Below are positions 9,120 through 18,612 of a DNA stretch of 64,000 bases, in pieces. Position 1 is the first letter of the stretch; the number at the start of each line of letters is the position of its first letter. The position numbers and the translations under genes are program-made. The notes under the pieces are model-generated. The model had not been told where the DNA came from. It saw only the letters and a list, made by a program, of their open reading frames with translations, and made no database searches. This DNA is from Pararhodonellum marinum (GTDB taxonomy: Bacteria > Bacteroidota > Bacteroidia > Cytophagales > Cyclobacteriaceae): positions 124,001 to 188,000 of the forward strand of contig NZ_JACEFJ010000006.1 in NCBI RefSeq assembly GCF_015354735.1, read 5' to 3'.

Positions 9120-11066
9120 CTAACTGAGTAAATAATCTACCTGAAACCTTACCCGGATGATTTTCTGGATTTCGTCTATCGGGGCAAAGGTATTTTTCAA
9201 CAATTGCCTTTGCAATTTTCCAAGACTACCCGGAGCGATGTATCGCCCTGAACCCTGACTTTTGAACCCTTCCAGTGCGCGCATCCGCATCAAAATCTCA
9301 TAGGCCTTACCAGCTTCCAAGAACAAGGATTCGTGTTGAGGTTCCAGTTCGGCCAGCTTTTCAAACCTTCTGAAGGTATTGTTGATTCCTACTACCCTAT
9401 GACTGAGTAACAAGAGTCTTGCGGCATCTGCCAATGGCATCATGGCCCTCAGTTTGATATCAAATTTATCCCGGTGTTCCCCTGTCTTTTCCACGATAAA
9501 ATCTCTGAAAAAACCCAAAGGAGGTGGATTCAGCAAGGCATTTTTGGCAAAGAAATTCAGAAAGATTTTTTTTTCGTTGATTTGATCATAGATGTGAAAG
9601 GACAAAGCCTCTGCAAGGTCTTTTTGTCCGGCAATCGCCCGAAAATCAAAAAAGATAGTGGCATGCATCAGTGCCTCCTGATTGGGACTCAATATCCAGC
9701 TACTGAACTGCCCTTTCCATTCGGATAGTGGAAGGCACCATCTTGGGTTATTGGCCATCATATCTGCCGGACAGGGATGGAAACCACAGGCCAACAGGAT
9801 TTCTATGACCTCTTCGGCAAGGAGTAAAAAATAAGATTTGACATCCGCTAGGCGTTCTGTTGGAACATCCTCAAAAACCAAAGCATTGTCCAAGTCGGTA
9901 CGGAGCAGTTGTTCTTCCCTACCTTCACTGCCAAGGGAGAGGAAACAGAATTTGGTATTCTTTTCCGCAGGATGAGCAGGATCGTGTTTTTCTTTGGCAA
10001 TCAAGATGGCCCTTTTGATGATGAGGTCATTGATTTCAGAGATGATATTGGCTACAAAATCCATGGCAACCTCATTTTCCAAATAATAGCTGAGCAGAAT
10101 TTCGGCTTTGTCCCTGAGTTTGGCCATTTCTTTGACATCCAAGGTATTCAATAAGGCATGAATGATTACTGAGGGACTATTGCCTTGAGAAAGGAGGATG
10201 TCATGATCCGAAAGTATCCCGGTGATGGGACTCTTGTCAGTGCCATCTGCTGTGATGATCAGGTGATGCAGGCGGTTTTTGATCATGGCAAGATACAGGG
10301 TAGAAAAACCTGAATTCTCCTGCATGGTCATGACAGGTTGGGTCATGATGCTTTCCACTGGAATGTCAAAGTTTTTACCTTCGGCCACCAGCCGGTTGCG
10401 GATATCTTTGTCCGTAATGATCCCTATTGGAAACTTGCTGGTATCTGTTATGATTATTGAACTTACATCCTTTTCCTTCATCATTTTTGCGGCTTCGCCG
10501 ACAGAAATGCCAACTTCACAAGTCAATACATTTTTGGAATAATTGAGGTCAGACTGTCCCGTGAATATCAGCAGTCCATTGTCTTGGGAAGGCAGACTGA
10601 AAAGTTTACGGGCTTTTTGGGATTGAGAAAGATCGGTTCTCACCACCACCTGACCAGAAGCAAATCCTGCTGCAAAATAAAGGCTAACGCGCTGGTTTTC
10701 TTCTAATATTTTTTCAAAAACCGACACGGGGATACCGTAAACCAAACTGTCTTCTGCCGCACAAGCATCCAGAATATATGGCCTTTTCCCCAGCAAAGCC
10801 AATACCCCAAATACATCTCCTTCATCACAAAACTCAAGAACAACTGATTTTCCCTCGCGTTTCTCCGTGAGATGGATAGAGCCTTCTTTAACAATAAAAA
10901 AATGTTTTCTGGGCAAATCATCCTTGTGGAACAAGAAATCCCCCTTGGCATAAAACTGCACCTCAACCTCCCTTGCTACCGAAAGCAGCAAGGGTTCTGA
11001 AAGGAAGCTGAAGGGAGGAAATCTCCTAAGAAATTCCTTTACCCTATTGACAATGACATTGGCCAT
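9120..11066 (-). CDS. cNMP-binding/CBS/DUF294 putative nucleotidyltransferase
   Basis: A 648-aa cytosolic regulator. Order: cyclic-nucleotide-binding domain at about 15-130 (FLFHKDDLPRKHFFIVKEGS, GDVFGVLALLG); paired CBS domains at about 165-290 (DVSSIIITDTSKFPIGIITD, then SDHDI); DUF294 nucleotidyltransferase at about 330-460 with LGSEGREEQLLRTDLDNALV, which is GlnD-like (G-S-G-R-EQ, DxDN); and a helical C-terminal DUF294_C domain. It probably senses an adenine nucleotide and modifies a partner by nucleotidyl transfer, by analogy with GlnD. It lies 19 nt downstream of acs, so control of acetate metabolism is a reasonable inference but unproven. Confidence 0.9.
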   Translation of the reverse strand: MANVIVNRVKEFLRRFPPFSFLSEPLLLSVAREVEVQFYAKGDFLFHKDDLPRKHFFIVKEGSIHLTEKREGKSVVLEFCDEGDVFGVLALLGKRPYILDACAAEDSLVYGIPVSVFEKILEENQRVSLYFAAGFASGQVVVRTDLSQSQKARKLFSLPSQDNGLLIFTGQSDLNYSKNVLTCEVGISVGEAAKMMKEKDVSSIIITDTSKFPIGIITDKDIRNRLVAEGKNFDIPVESIMTQPVMTMQENSGFSTLYLAMIKNRLHHLIITADGTDKSPITGILSDHDILLSQGNSPSVIIHALLNTLDVKEMAKLRDKAEILLSYYLENEVAMDFVANIISEINDLIIKRAILIAKEKHDPAHPAEKNTKFCFLSLGSEGREEQLLRTDLDNALVFEDVPTERLADVKSYFLLLAEEVIEILLACGFHPCPADMMANNPRWCLPLSEWKGQFSSWILSPNQEALMHATIFFDFRAIAGQKDLAEALSFHIYDQINEKKIFLNFFAKNALLNPPPLGFFRDFIVEKTGEHRDKFDIKLRAMMPLADAARLLLLSHRVVGINNTFRRFEKLAELEPQHESLFLEAGKAYEILMRMRALEGFKSQGSGRYIAPGSLGKLQRQLLKNTFAPIDEIQKIIRVRFQVDYLLS

Positions 11067-11085
11067 GGTGGGATATTGCGGGAAA

Positions 11086-12978
11086 TTATTTCCTGCCTTC
11101 TATGATTTGGCTGACTACCTCCGGATCCAAAAGCGTGGAAGTATCACCCATGCTGTCTAAGTTTCCTTCGGCTACTTTTCTCAGGATTCTACGCATGATT
11201 TTTCCCGAACGGGTCTTGGGTAGTCCGGGCACGATTTGTATTTTGTCTGGCTTCGCGATGGGCCCTATGATTTTGGTGACCGTATCTTTGATTTCATTGG
11301 TCAGGTTTTCTTCGGTTCTGTTTTTCATTTCGCAGATCACGTAGGCATAGATTCCCTGTCCTTTGACTTCATGGGGATATCCCACTACTGCTGATTCTAT
11401 CACCAAAGGATGTTCATTGATGGCATTTTCCACTTCCGCAGTACCCATTCTGTGGCCGGATACATTGATCACATCATCCACTCTGCCCAAAATACGATAA
11501 TACCCGTCATGATCCCTTTTTACACCGTCTCCGGTAAAGTACATCCCTTTGTAGGTGGAAAAATAGGTTTGCTTGCAACGCTCATGGTCTCCGTAAGTGG
11601 TTCTGATCATGGAAGGCCAAGGAAATCTGATACACAGGTTGCCTTCCACAGAATTACCAGTAAGTTCATTCCCTTCCGGATCGACAATACAGAGCTGTAC
11701 TCCGGGTAATGGAAGTGTAGCATATGCCGGCTTGGTTGGGGTGATACCCGCAATGGGTGACACCATGATGCCCCCGGTTTCGGTTTGCCACCAGGTATCC
11801 ACGATGGGACACTTGGTTTTGCCCACATGCGTGTGGTACCAGTGCCACGCCTCTTCATTGATCGGCTCTCCAACGGAGCCAAGCACCTTAAGGGAACTCA
11901 GGTCATAGGGCTGAATGGGGTCAGTACCATAAGCCTGTAAAGCCCTGATGGCAGTTGGGGCAGTATAGAATTGATTCACCTTATACTTCTCTACCACTGC
12001 CCAAAATCTCCCTGCATCTGGATAAGTAGGCACGCCTTCAAACATGATAGATGTGGCGCCGGCCAATAGTGGTCCATAAACAATGTAAGAGTGGCCGGTG
12101 ATCCAGCCAATGTCTGCAGTACACCAATATACATCTCCAGGAGAGTATTGGAATACATTTTCAAATGAATATTTGGTATATACCATGTAACCTCCGATAG
12201 TATGTACCACACCTTTGGGTTTTCCGGTGGAGCCAGAGGTGTAAAGGATGAAAAGCAAGTCCTCGCTGTCCATGATTTCAGCCTTGTTGGTATCGGATTC
12301 CTCGGCGATGACTTCATGCCACCAATGGTCGCGGCCTGATTGCATGACTACTTCTTGATGGGTTCTTTGGTAGACGATGACCGTTTCTACGGGAGCCCTT
12401 TCCAAGGCCTCGTCCACTACTTTTTTGATTTCAATTTTCTTGGTTCCTCTGAAATTGCCATCCGAAGTCAAAACCGCTTTGGCTCCGCAGTCCAAAATCC
12501 GGTCAGAAAGGGCATTGCTGGAGAAGCCCGCAAAAACCACGGAATGTACCGCACCAATCCTAGCGCAAGCCAACATCGCCACAGCGGCTTCGGGTACCAT
12601 TGGCATGTAAATGATCACTTTATCTCCTTTGCCAATTCCCTTAGCCTTTAATGCATTGGAAAAGCGACAGACTTCATGGTACAATTCCCGGTAAGTAAGC
12701 GTCCGGCTTTCTTCTTCGGGATCATTGGGTTCCCAGATGATGGCAGGTCTGTCTCCTATGGTGTAGAGGTGCCGTTCAAGGATATTCTCGGTAATGTTTA
12801 ATTTTCCGTTGATAAACCATTTGACATCCGGTCCATCAAAATTCCATTCCAACACTTTATCCCACCTTTTTTGCCAATGAAAAGAATCCGCTATTCGTGC
12901 CCAGAATTTTTCAGGTTCTGTGACACTTTTTTGATACTCATGAAAATAACCGCTGAGGGTATGTAACCTATCACTCAT
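11086..12978 (-). CDS. acs: Acetyl-CoA synthetase
   Basis: Makes acetyl-CoA from acetate, ATP and CoA via acetyl-AMP. The 630-aa length is normal. The P-loop-like LYTSGSTGKPKGVVHT, the DTWWQTETGG acetate-pocket motif, YFTGDGVKRDHDGYYRILGR and the C-terminal PKTRSGKIMRRILRK, whose Lys is the target of reversible acetylation in this family, are all visible. It sits between the symporter pair and the DUF294 protein. A 341-nt gap separates it from the symporter stop, so it probably has its own promoter; TACCTTTA on the minus strand (13013-13020) is the nearest -7-like box. Confidence 0.97.
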   Translation of the reverse strand: MSDRLHTLSGYFHEYQKSVTEPEKFWARIADSFHWQKRWDKVLEWNFDGPDVKWFINGKLNITENILERHLYTIGDRPAIIWEPNDPEEESRTLTYRELYHEVCRFSNALKAKGIGKGDKVIIYMPMVPEAAVAMLACARIGAVHSVVFAGFSSNALSDRILDCGAKAVLTSDGNFRGTKKIEIKKVVDEALERAPVETVIVYQRTHQEVVMQSGRDHWWHEVIAEESDTNKAEIMDSEDLLFILYTSGSTGKPKGVVHTIGGYMVYTKYSFENVFQYSPGDVYWCTADIGWITGHSYIVYGPLLAGATSIMFEGVPTYPDAGRFWAVVEKYKVNQFYTAPTAIRALQAYGTDPIQPYDLSSLKVLGSVGEPINEEAWHWYHTHVGKTKCPIVDTWWQTETGGIMVSPIAGITPTKPAYATLPLPGVQLCIVDPEGNELTGNSVEGNLCIRFPWPSMIRTTYGDHERCKQTYFSTYKGMYFTGDGVKRDHDGYYRILGRVDDVINVSGHRMGTAEVENAINEHPLVIESAVVGYPHEVKGQGIYAYVICEMKNRTEENLTNEIKDTVTKIIGPIAKPDKIQIVPGLPKTRSGKIMRRILRKVAEGNLDSMGDTSTLLDPEVVSQIIEGRK

Positions 12979-13319
12979 GACAATTTTTTTTTATGGGTTA
13001 AGTTAATTGATTTAAAGGTAGTATGTTTGGTTAAGGTTAAGTAGTTCAAGTGACTGATGCTTCATTTCTATTGGAAATGACATTTAAGATAACACCCCAT
13101 ACTTAGAATTTTGGTTTAAGCTTCTTTAAAATTACCAATTTCTGAACATCTTTCGCAGTGGTATCCCAAAGGTCTTTAAAGGCTTGGCTAGGAAAATCAA
13201 GAGTTTCCCATTATTTGCAACTGAATATCAACAGGTAAGGGCAAATCAAGGATTTGATGGGACATATGAATAATTTCCATCGAAGGCATTTTTTATCCTT
13301 TCCAGCCTGCCATACCCTG
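12979..13319 (-). promoter_or_regulatory. 341-nt gap upstream of acs
   Basis: No gene is visible. It holds a -7-like box TACCTTTA on the minus strand at 13013-13020, about 35 nt before the acs start, and an inverted repeat TCATTTC-tattg-GAAATGA at 13062-13080 that could be an operator or leader hairpin. No further repeat or riboswitch-like structure was recognised. Confidence 0.45.
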
Positions 13320-15023
13320 TCAATGATCTATGGCCTGACCTGCCCCACGAGGGATCCGGATGTCCTGTATCAAATCCTGAACCTTTTGCGGAGGAGGAGG
13401 GGTAAATTTGGATACTACATAACATACCACGAAATTAATGAGCATGCCTATGCTTCCTATTCCTTCTGGAGAGATCCCAAACCACCAATGATCTGCAGCA
13501 ACCGCACTTGGGGATAAACCGAAAAGGTTGACTCCAAATTTAAAATAGGTGATATACGCAAGTGTAAAAACAAGTCCAGAAACCATCCCGGCTATGGCCC
13601 CTTCTTTGTTGATCCTCGTGGAAAAGATCCCCATGATGATCACAGGGAAAAAAGAAGCCGCCGCAAGTCCAAAAGCAAAAGCTACCACCTCAGCCACAAA
13701 ACCAGGTGGATTTACGCCAAAGTATCCTGCCAAAATCACTGCTCCTGCAGCCGAGATCCTTGCAATAAGCAATTCTCTTTTTTCTGTCATGGAGGGTTTG
13801 AAGGTTCGAAAAAGATCTCTGGATACCGAGGTGGAAATCACCAACAGCAAGCCAGCCGCCGTGGAAAGGGCAGCCGCCATGCCTCCAGCTGCCACCAATC
13901 CCACCACCCAGTTTGGTAAGCGGGCTATCTCAGGATTGGCCAGTACCATGATGTCTTTATCAATGATCAATTCATTGGTCTCTATATCCGGAGTAAACTG
14001 CACGACACCATCCTGATTTTTATCCTCTATGATGATCAGATTTGTTTTTTCCCAGTTTGCCACCCATTCGGGAAGTTCTTTTACGCGTTGACCAGCCACA
14101 GTTTCAATGGAATTGTATATGCCAAAAACAGCTACTGCAGGTGCGGTGGAATAAAGAATGGCGATGAAAACCAAAGCAAAACCCGCGGATAATCTGGCGT
14201 CCTTGACGCGGGGCACGGTGAAGAACCGGACAATCACATGGGGTAACCCAGCTGTACCGACCATCAAGGCCAAGGTGATGGCCAACATGTCCATGGTGCT
14301 CTTCCTTCCTGCAGTGTAGGCATTGAAACCCAGATCTACCAAAACACCATCCAATTTATCCAGCAGGTAGGTTCCATCAGAAAGCGTGTCCCCTAATCCC
14401 AACTGCGGAATCGGATTACCTGTCAACTGCATGGACACAAATATGGCTGGTACCATATAGGCAAATATCAATACGCAATATTGGGCAACCTGTGTATAAG
14501 TAATTCCTTTCATCCCCCCCATGACCGCGTAAAAAAAGACAATGCACATGCCGATGATCACACCGGTATTGATGTCTACCTCCAGGTATCTGGAAAAAAC
14601 AATCCCTACTCCCCTCATTTGCCCTGCTACATAGGTGAAGGAAATGAATAAGGCACAAATGACCGCCACCACTCTGGCCTTGTTGGAGTAATATCTATCT
14701 CCTACAAAATCAGGAACCGTGAACTTGCCGAATTTTCTTAGGTATGGAGCCAGCAACAGCGCCAATAATACATAGCCACCGGTCCAACCCATCAAGTACA
14801 CAGAACCATCGTATCCTGAGAAAGCTATAATGCCAGCCATGGAAATAAAAGAGGCGGCGGACATCCAGTCAGCTGCTGTGGCCATGCCATTCGCCAAGGG
14901 TGAAACACCACTTCCTGCGATGTAAAATTCTTTGGTAGATCCCGCCCGGGTATAAATGGCAATACCTATGTACAGGGCGAAAGACAAGCCTACCAATACG
15001 TAGGTCCAGGTTAAAATATCCAT
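13320..15023 (-). CDS. Sodium:solute symporter large subunit (VC_2705-type, acetate-related)
   Basis: A 567-aa inner-membrane protein of the SSS family with about 13 hydrophobic segments (MDILTWTYVLVGLSFALYIG at the start). The order, with a small DUF4212 subunit directly upstream and acs downstream, matches the two-part symporter class known as the VC_2705 subfamily. Acetate or another short carboxylate is the likely substrate, inferred from context. A hydrophilic insert at about 320-360 contains DKNQDGVVQF, resembling the start of an EF-hand loop. SSS signature-like AALSTAAGLLLVISTSVSRD is intact. No histidine-kinase domain is fused, unlike CrbS-type sensors. Confidence 0.92.
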   Translation of the reverse strand: MDILTWTYVLVGLSFALYIGIAIYTRAGSTKEFYIAGSGVSPLANGMATAADWMSAASFISMAGIIAFSGYDGSVYLMGWTGGYVLLALLLAPYLRKFGKFTVPDFVGDRYYSNKARVVAVICALFISFTYVAGQMRGVGIVFSRYLEVDINTGVIIGMCIVFFYAVMGGMKGITYTQVAQYCVLIFAYMVPAIFVSMQLTGNPIPQLGLGDTLSDGTYLLDKLDGVLVDLGFNAYTAGRKSTMDMLAITLALMVGTAGLPHVIVRFFTVPRVKDARLSAGFALVFIAILYSTAPAVAVFGIYNSIETVAGQRVKELPEWVANWEKTNLIIIEDKNQDGVVQFTPDIETNELIIDKDIMVLANPEIARLPNWVVGLVAAGGMAAALSTAAGLLLVISTSVSRDLFRTFKPSMTEKRELLIARISAAGAVILAGYFGVNPPGFVAEVVAFAFGLAAASFFPVIIMGIFSTRINKEGAIAGMVSGLVFTLAYITYFKFGVNLFGLSPSAVAADHWWFGISPEGIGSIGMLINFVVCYVVSKFTPPPPQKVQDLIQDIRIPRGAGQAIDH

Positions 15024-15046
15024 AGAAAGATCAGGTGTTGAAAAAA

Positions 15047-15304
15047 TCAGGATTCATTGACATCAAATTTCCGATCCAATCTATTCATTAAGAACACATA
15101 CACGAAAATCAATATCACAAAAGCGAAGATGGAACCTTGTTGGGCAAACCAAAAGCCAAGTTTAAACCCTCCGATTTTAATTTGATTGAGCTGTTCGACC
15201 AAAAGTATCCCAAACCCAAAAGATACTATAAACCAGATCGATAAGAGTATCAGAAGTATTTTTAAGTTTTGTCTCCAATAAGCCTTCAATTTATTGTTTT
15301 CCAT
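15047..15304 (-). CDS. DUF4212 symporter small subunit
   Basis: An 85-aa protein with two membrane segments (LKILLILLSIWFIVSFGFGI and FAQQGSIFAFVILIFVYVFL) and the family ending MNRLDRKFDV. It is known as the small subunit of the VC_2705-type Na+ symporters and lies 23 nt upstream of the large subunit. The start MENNKLKAYWRQN at 15304 matches the family; the in-frame ATG at 15358 would add 18 residues that do not fit. It is the first gene of the acetate block. Confidence 0.92.
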   Translation of the reverse strand: MENNKLKAYWRQNLKILLILLSIWFIVSFGFGILLVEQLNQIKIGGFKLGFWFAQQGSIFAFVILIFVYVFLMNRLDRKFDVNES

Positions 15305-15470
15305 GTTGAGGGTTTTTTTATTGATTTCAGCAACACAAGTTAAGGCCAATTTTGGCAATTTTTAAACCTAAGCAGCCAAATTGTCTAATTTCAAAAAAGG
15401 ATTTATACAAAATTCACTTTGGAATTTTAAAAATAAAACTCGATCTAAAAAGGAGCGGAAATGATTTTCA

Positions 15471-16208
15471 TTAAATCACATACTCTGATAAAATCGCTAA
15501 ACCAGCTGCCAAAACGCTGATCAACAACTTGTTGAGCTGAAACTTATGGTGTGGACTACTTTCGAAAAATATGGTGGTCGATATGTGGAGGAACCCACCG
15601 GCTACCAACCCGAACAATACCTGAATGACCCCTTGATCGATGATGGCATTTTGATACAGCAAATTGCTGGTTAACATACCTGCCGGGGAAGCCAAAGCAA
15701 ATACAACCAAGAGAAAGAATACCATTTTCTTATTAAGGCTCAACAACAATACGGTGACTAGGGCAAAAGCTGCTGGGGCTTTATGGATGACTATTCCCAT
15801 CAAAAGGGTCTCTGAACCGTGTTGGTGTCCAGAGAGGTTGGGTTGCTGAGACAACAAAGTCCCCTCCAGAAAAGCATGCAAAAACAAGCCAATCATCAAA
15901 GTCCAAACGGAGTTTTTGATGCTGCTGCCCTGATGGTGGTGGATATGGCCATGCTCTATGCCCGAGGACATAAATTCAAGCACCTGTTGCAATAAAAATC
16001 CCAGAAGCACGTAAAGTCCCATGTAATAGGCATGGTTGGGATTGGCAAAAAGTTCAGGAAGAATATGCAGTACTGTGATGGAAAAAAGATAAGAGCCCGC
16101 AAAAACCAATACCAGTTTGAAGTTTTTTTCCTCCCAGGATGGCGTAAAATAAGCCAATAGCCCTGCCAGGAACGCTGAAAAAAACAAAATCAGAAAATTG
16201 GTGAGCAT
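15471..16208 (-). CDS. ZIP family divalent metal transporter
   Basis: A 245-aa membrane protein with about eight hydrophobic segments. A His-rich cytoplasmic loop (GHIHHHQG, about 93-100) and the TM4 motif LMIGLFLHAFLEG followed by GIVIHKAPAAFAL in TM5 are the metal-binding signatures of ZIP proteins. It should import zinc, iron or manganese. A TATCTTTA box lies about 20 nt upstream (16228-16235, minus). Monocistronic. Metal choice cannot be read from sequence. Confidence 0.9.
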   Translation of the reverse strand: MLTNFLILFFSAFLAGLLAYFTPSWEEKNFKLVLVFAGSYLFSITVLHILPELFANPNHAYYMGLYVLLGFLLQQVLEFMSSGIEHGHIHHHQGSSIKNSVWTLMIGLFLHAFLEGTLLSQQPNLSGHQHGSETLLMGIVIHKAPAAFALVTVLLLSLNKKMVFFLLVVFALASPAGMLTSNLLYQNAIIDQGVIQVLFGLVAGGFLHISTTIFFESSPHHKFQLNKLLISVLAAGLAILSEYVI

Positions 16209-16336
16209 GAAGTTGATTATTTGGCTCTAAAGATAAGCCTATCCCTTGATTGTTTGATTATAGAGTGGCACAATCCTACTAAATAAGCTGAATTTGACCG
16301 GATTGTTATTGGGATCGTTGATTTAAGTGCTTTGAA

Positions 16337-17404
16337 TTACTGGTTTGGGCTGGGCAAATTAGATAAATAAGGCTTAATCTCCTCATTGGCATAGAACTCC
16401 AGGTCTCCACTTTCTCCGGTGTAGATTAGGAAAAGATCGAAATCGGGATTTTTTTCCCTGAGCTGAATGGCTTTTTCTTTCCCCATCACCATCACGGCGG
16501 TGGCTATGGCATCTGCGGTCATGCAATCTTTGGCCAAAACAGTCGCACTGAGCAACTCGTGCTGAACCGGATAACCGGTAGCAGGATCTATCGTATGGGA
16601 ATACTTCTTTCCGTCCTTTTCATAGAAATTCCTGTAATTTCCGGAAGTGGCCATTCCTTTGTTGTCCAAAGCAAGAATGGCATAAAGGTCATTTCTCAAT
16701 GCTCCTTCATCAGGCTGATTGATGCCCACTTTCCAGATTTCACCTTTGTCATTGACTCCTCTGCCCACCAATTCACCTCCGATTTCCACCAACATGTTTG
16801 CGATGCCTTTTTGCTTCAGAAATTCTGCCACCAAATCTACTCCATAGCCTTTGGCAATGGCACTGAAATCTAAGTAAAGACCTTGTCTGTTTTTGCGGAC
16901 AACTTTTTGGTCAAATTCCAATTGGTCAAACCCTACCAGTCTAAGTCGCTCATAGACAGAGGCATCCTCTTTTTTCTCCGGCCCCTCAGGACCAAAACCC
17001 CATAAATTGACCAAAGGCCCAACAGTGGGATCAAAAGCCCCTTCAGACCATTGATAAATGTCTCGGCTTTTTTCCAAGACAGGAAAGAAAAAGGGGGAAG
17101 CATACACCAAACTATCCTGTTGATTGAACCGGCTTATTTCGGAATTTGGTATGTAGGTGGACAATGACTTGTTCAATTCAACCAGAAGAGAATCGACAGA
17201 TGACTTAAAATTCCTCCTTTTCTCATCCAGATAAACAACATTGTAGGAAGTGCCCATGGTAGACCCAGAAAATGAAATCTTGGTATCGGGCACCACCTCC
17301 ACAGTTTCCTGGGGTTTTTGATTTTGCCGATATAGGTAAACCATAAAAACGATGATCAATAGAATGATCGAATAAATGATGTTTTTTCTGGCATTTGGAC
17401 GCAT
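16337..17404 (-). CDS. apbE: FAD:protein FMN transferase (ApbE)
   Basis: Attaches FMN from FAD to a Ser/Thr of target proteins such as NqrB/NqrC. The 355-aa protein has an N-terminal membrane anchor (IIYSIILLIIVFMVYLY, about 9-25), then STMGTSYNVVY, GAFDPTVGPLVNLWGFG, LDFSAIAKGYGVDLV, GMATSGNYRNF and KYSHTIDPATGYPV, all typical of ApbE including the Mg2+-site residues near the C-terminus. It faces the periplasm. No Nqr or Rnf gene is in the window. Divergent from ruvB. Confidence 0.95.
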   Translation of the reverse strand: MRPNARKNIIYSIILLIIVFMVYLYRQNQKPQETVEVVPDTKISFSGSTMGTSYNVVYLDEKRRNFKSSVDSLLVELNKSLSTYIPNSEISRFNQQDSLVYASPFFFPVLEKSRDIYQWSEGAFDPTVGPLVNLWGFGPEGPEKKEDASVYERLRLVGFDQLEFDQKVVRKNRQGLYLDFSAIAKGYGVDLVAEFLKQKGIANMLVEIGGELVGRGVNDKGEIWKVGINQPDEGALRNDLYAILALDNKGMATSGNYRNFYEKDGKKYSHTIDPATGYPVQHELLSATVLAKDCMTADAIATAVMVMGKEKAIQLREKNPDFDLFLIYTGESGDLEFYANEEIKPYLSNLPSPNQ

Positions 17405-17504
17405 AGGGAATTCGATTTTTCCGAAAGTTAATTCATATTTTTTTATTTGATGGCAGAACCGCTTTTAAAGAAATGGAACATGTCTGAAGGGGGAAAGATT
17501 TTTC

Positions 17505-17512
17505 TATATTTG
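17505..17512 (+). promoter_or_regulatory. -7 box TATATTTG upstream of ruvB
   Basis: Perfect TAnnTTTG match, ending 21 nt before the ruvB ATG at 17534. The -33 region is not obvious. Confidence 0.55.
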
Positions 17513-17533
17513 TAAGCGTCGAAAAAGTACATC

Positions 17534-18571
17534 ATGAGAGAAGATTATTTAAGTGGGGAAAACGAGAGGTTGAGCGACTCGGACAGGGAGGTAGAAAAAG
17601 CCCTGCGACCGCTTAGTTTTGATGATTTTACAGGGCAGTTTAAAATAGTGGAAAACCTGAAAATTTTCGTCCAAGCGGCCAAACGCAGGGGTGAACCTTT
17701 GGACCATGTACTACTGCATGGCCCTCCGGGACTCGGCAAGACCACTTTGAGTCACATCATTGCCAATGAACTGGATTCAGAAATCAAGATTACCTCTGGA
17801 CCAGTCTTGGACAAACCCTCAGATCTAGCTGGGCTTTTGACCAATCTCGAGGATGGGGATGTGCTTTTTATCGATGAAATTCACCGGCTCAATCCGGTCG
17901 TGGAAGAATATCTTTATTCGGCCATGGAAGATTATCGGATTGATATTATGCTGGATTCCGGACCCAATGCCCGATCGGTTCAGATTTCTCTCAATCCTTT
18001 CACCCTGGTCGGAGCCACTACCCGGTCGGGTCTCCTTACCTCTCCTTTGAGGGCCCGTTTTGGGATCAACGCAAGACTGGAATACTATGATGCAAAACTT
18101 CTCACCACCATTGTGCTGCGTTCAGCGGATATTTTGAAAACCCCGATTCTGGAGCCTGCCGCCTATGAAATCGCACGCAGAAGCCGGGGTACACCAAGAA
18201 TTGCCAACATGCTCTTGAGACGAACGCGGGACTTCGCAGAAATCAAGGGAAACGGTCAGATAGACCTGGCCATCTCCAAATTTGCTTTGAATGCTTTGGA
18301 TGTAGATGAAAACGGTCTTGATGAAATGGACAACCGGATCCTGATGACCATCATAGATAAGTTTAAAGGTGGCCCCGTAGGCCTGAGCACCATTGCCACG
18401 GCTTGTGGGGAAGAAGCAGAGACCATCGAAGAGGTTTACGAGCCTTTCCTGATTCAGGAAGGATATATCAAAAGGACAGCAAGGGGAAGAATGGCCACTG
18501 AAATGGCCTTCAATCACCTCAATATCAAACCCAATTTTGGAGCAGGTACAGGAAGTCTATTTGGTTCCTAA
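17534..18571 (+). CDS. ruvB: Holliday junction branch-migration helicase RuvB
   Basis: The AAA+ motor of RuvABC. The 345-aa protein has Walker [10 protein letters not shown] at 63-71, Walker [10 protein letters not shown], sensor [22 protein letters not shown] and the winged-helix C-domain ([30 protein letters not shown]). Complete and typical in length. The 42-nt gap to queG on the same strand suggests the two may be transcribed together; ruvB beside queG is common in Bacteroidota. Confidence 0.98.
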   Translation: MREDYLSGENERLSDSDREVEKALRPLSFDDFTGQFKIVENLKIFVQAAKRRGEPLDHVLLHGPPGLGKTTLSHIIANELDSEIKITSGPVLDKPSDLAGLLTNLEDGDVLFIDEIHRLNPVVEEYLYSAMEDYRIDIMLDSGPNARSVQISLNPFTLVGATTRSGLLTSPLRARFGINARLEYYDAKLLTTIVLRSADILKTPILEPAAYEIARRSRGTPRIANMLLRRTRDFAEIKGNGQIDLAISKFALNALDVDENGLDEMDNRILMTIIDKFKGGPVGLSTIATACGEEAETIEEVYEPFLIQEGYIKRTARGRMATEMAFNHLNIKPNFGAGTGSLFGS

Positions 18572-18612
18572 GCGGTTCAAACCTTATTTCTCCCCACCAT
18601 TACCTTATCTAA

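Noticed and set aside
13254-13517. 87-codon frame on the plus strand
   Set aside because: Antisense to the symporter C-terminus; no support.
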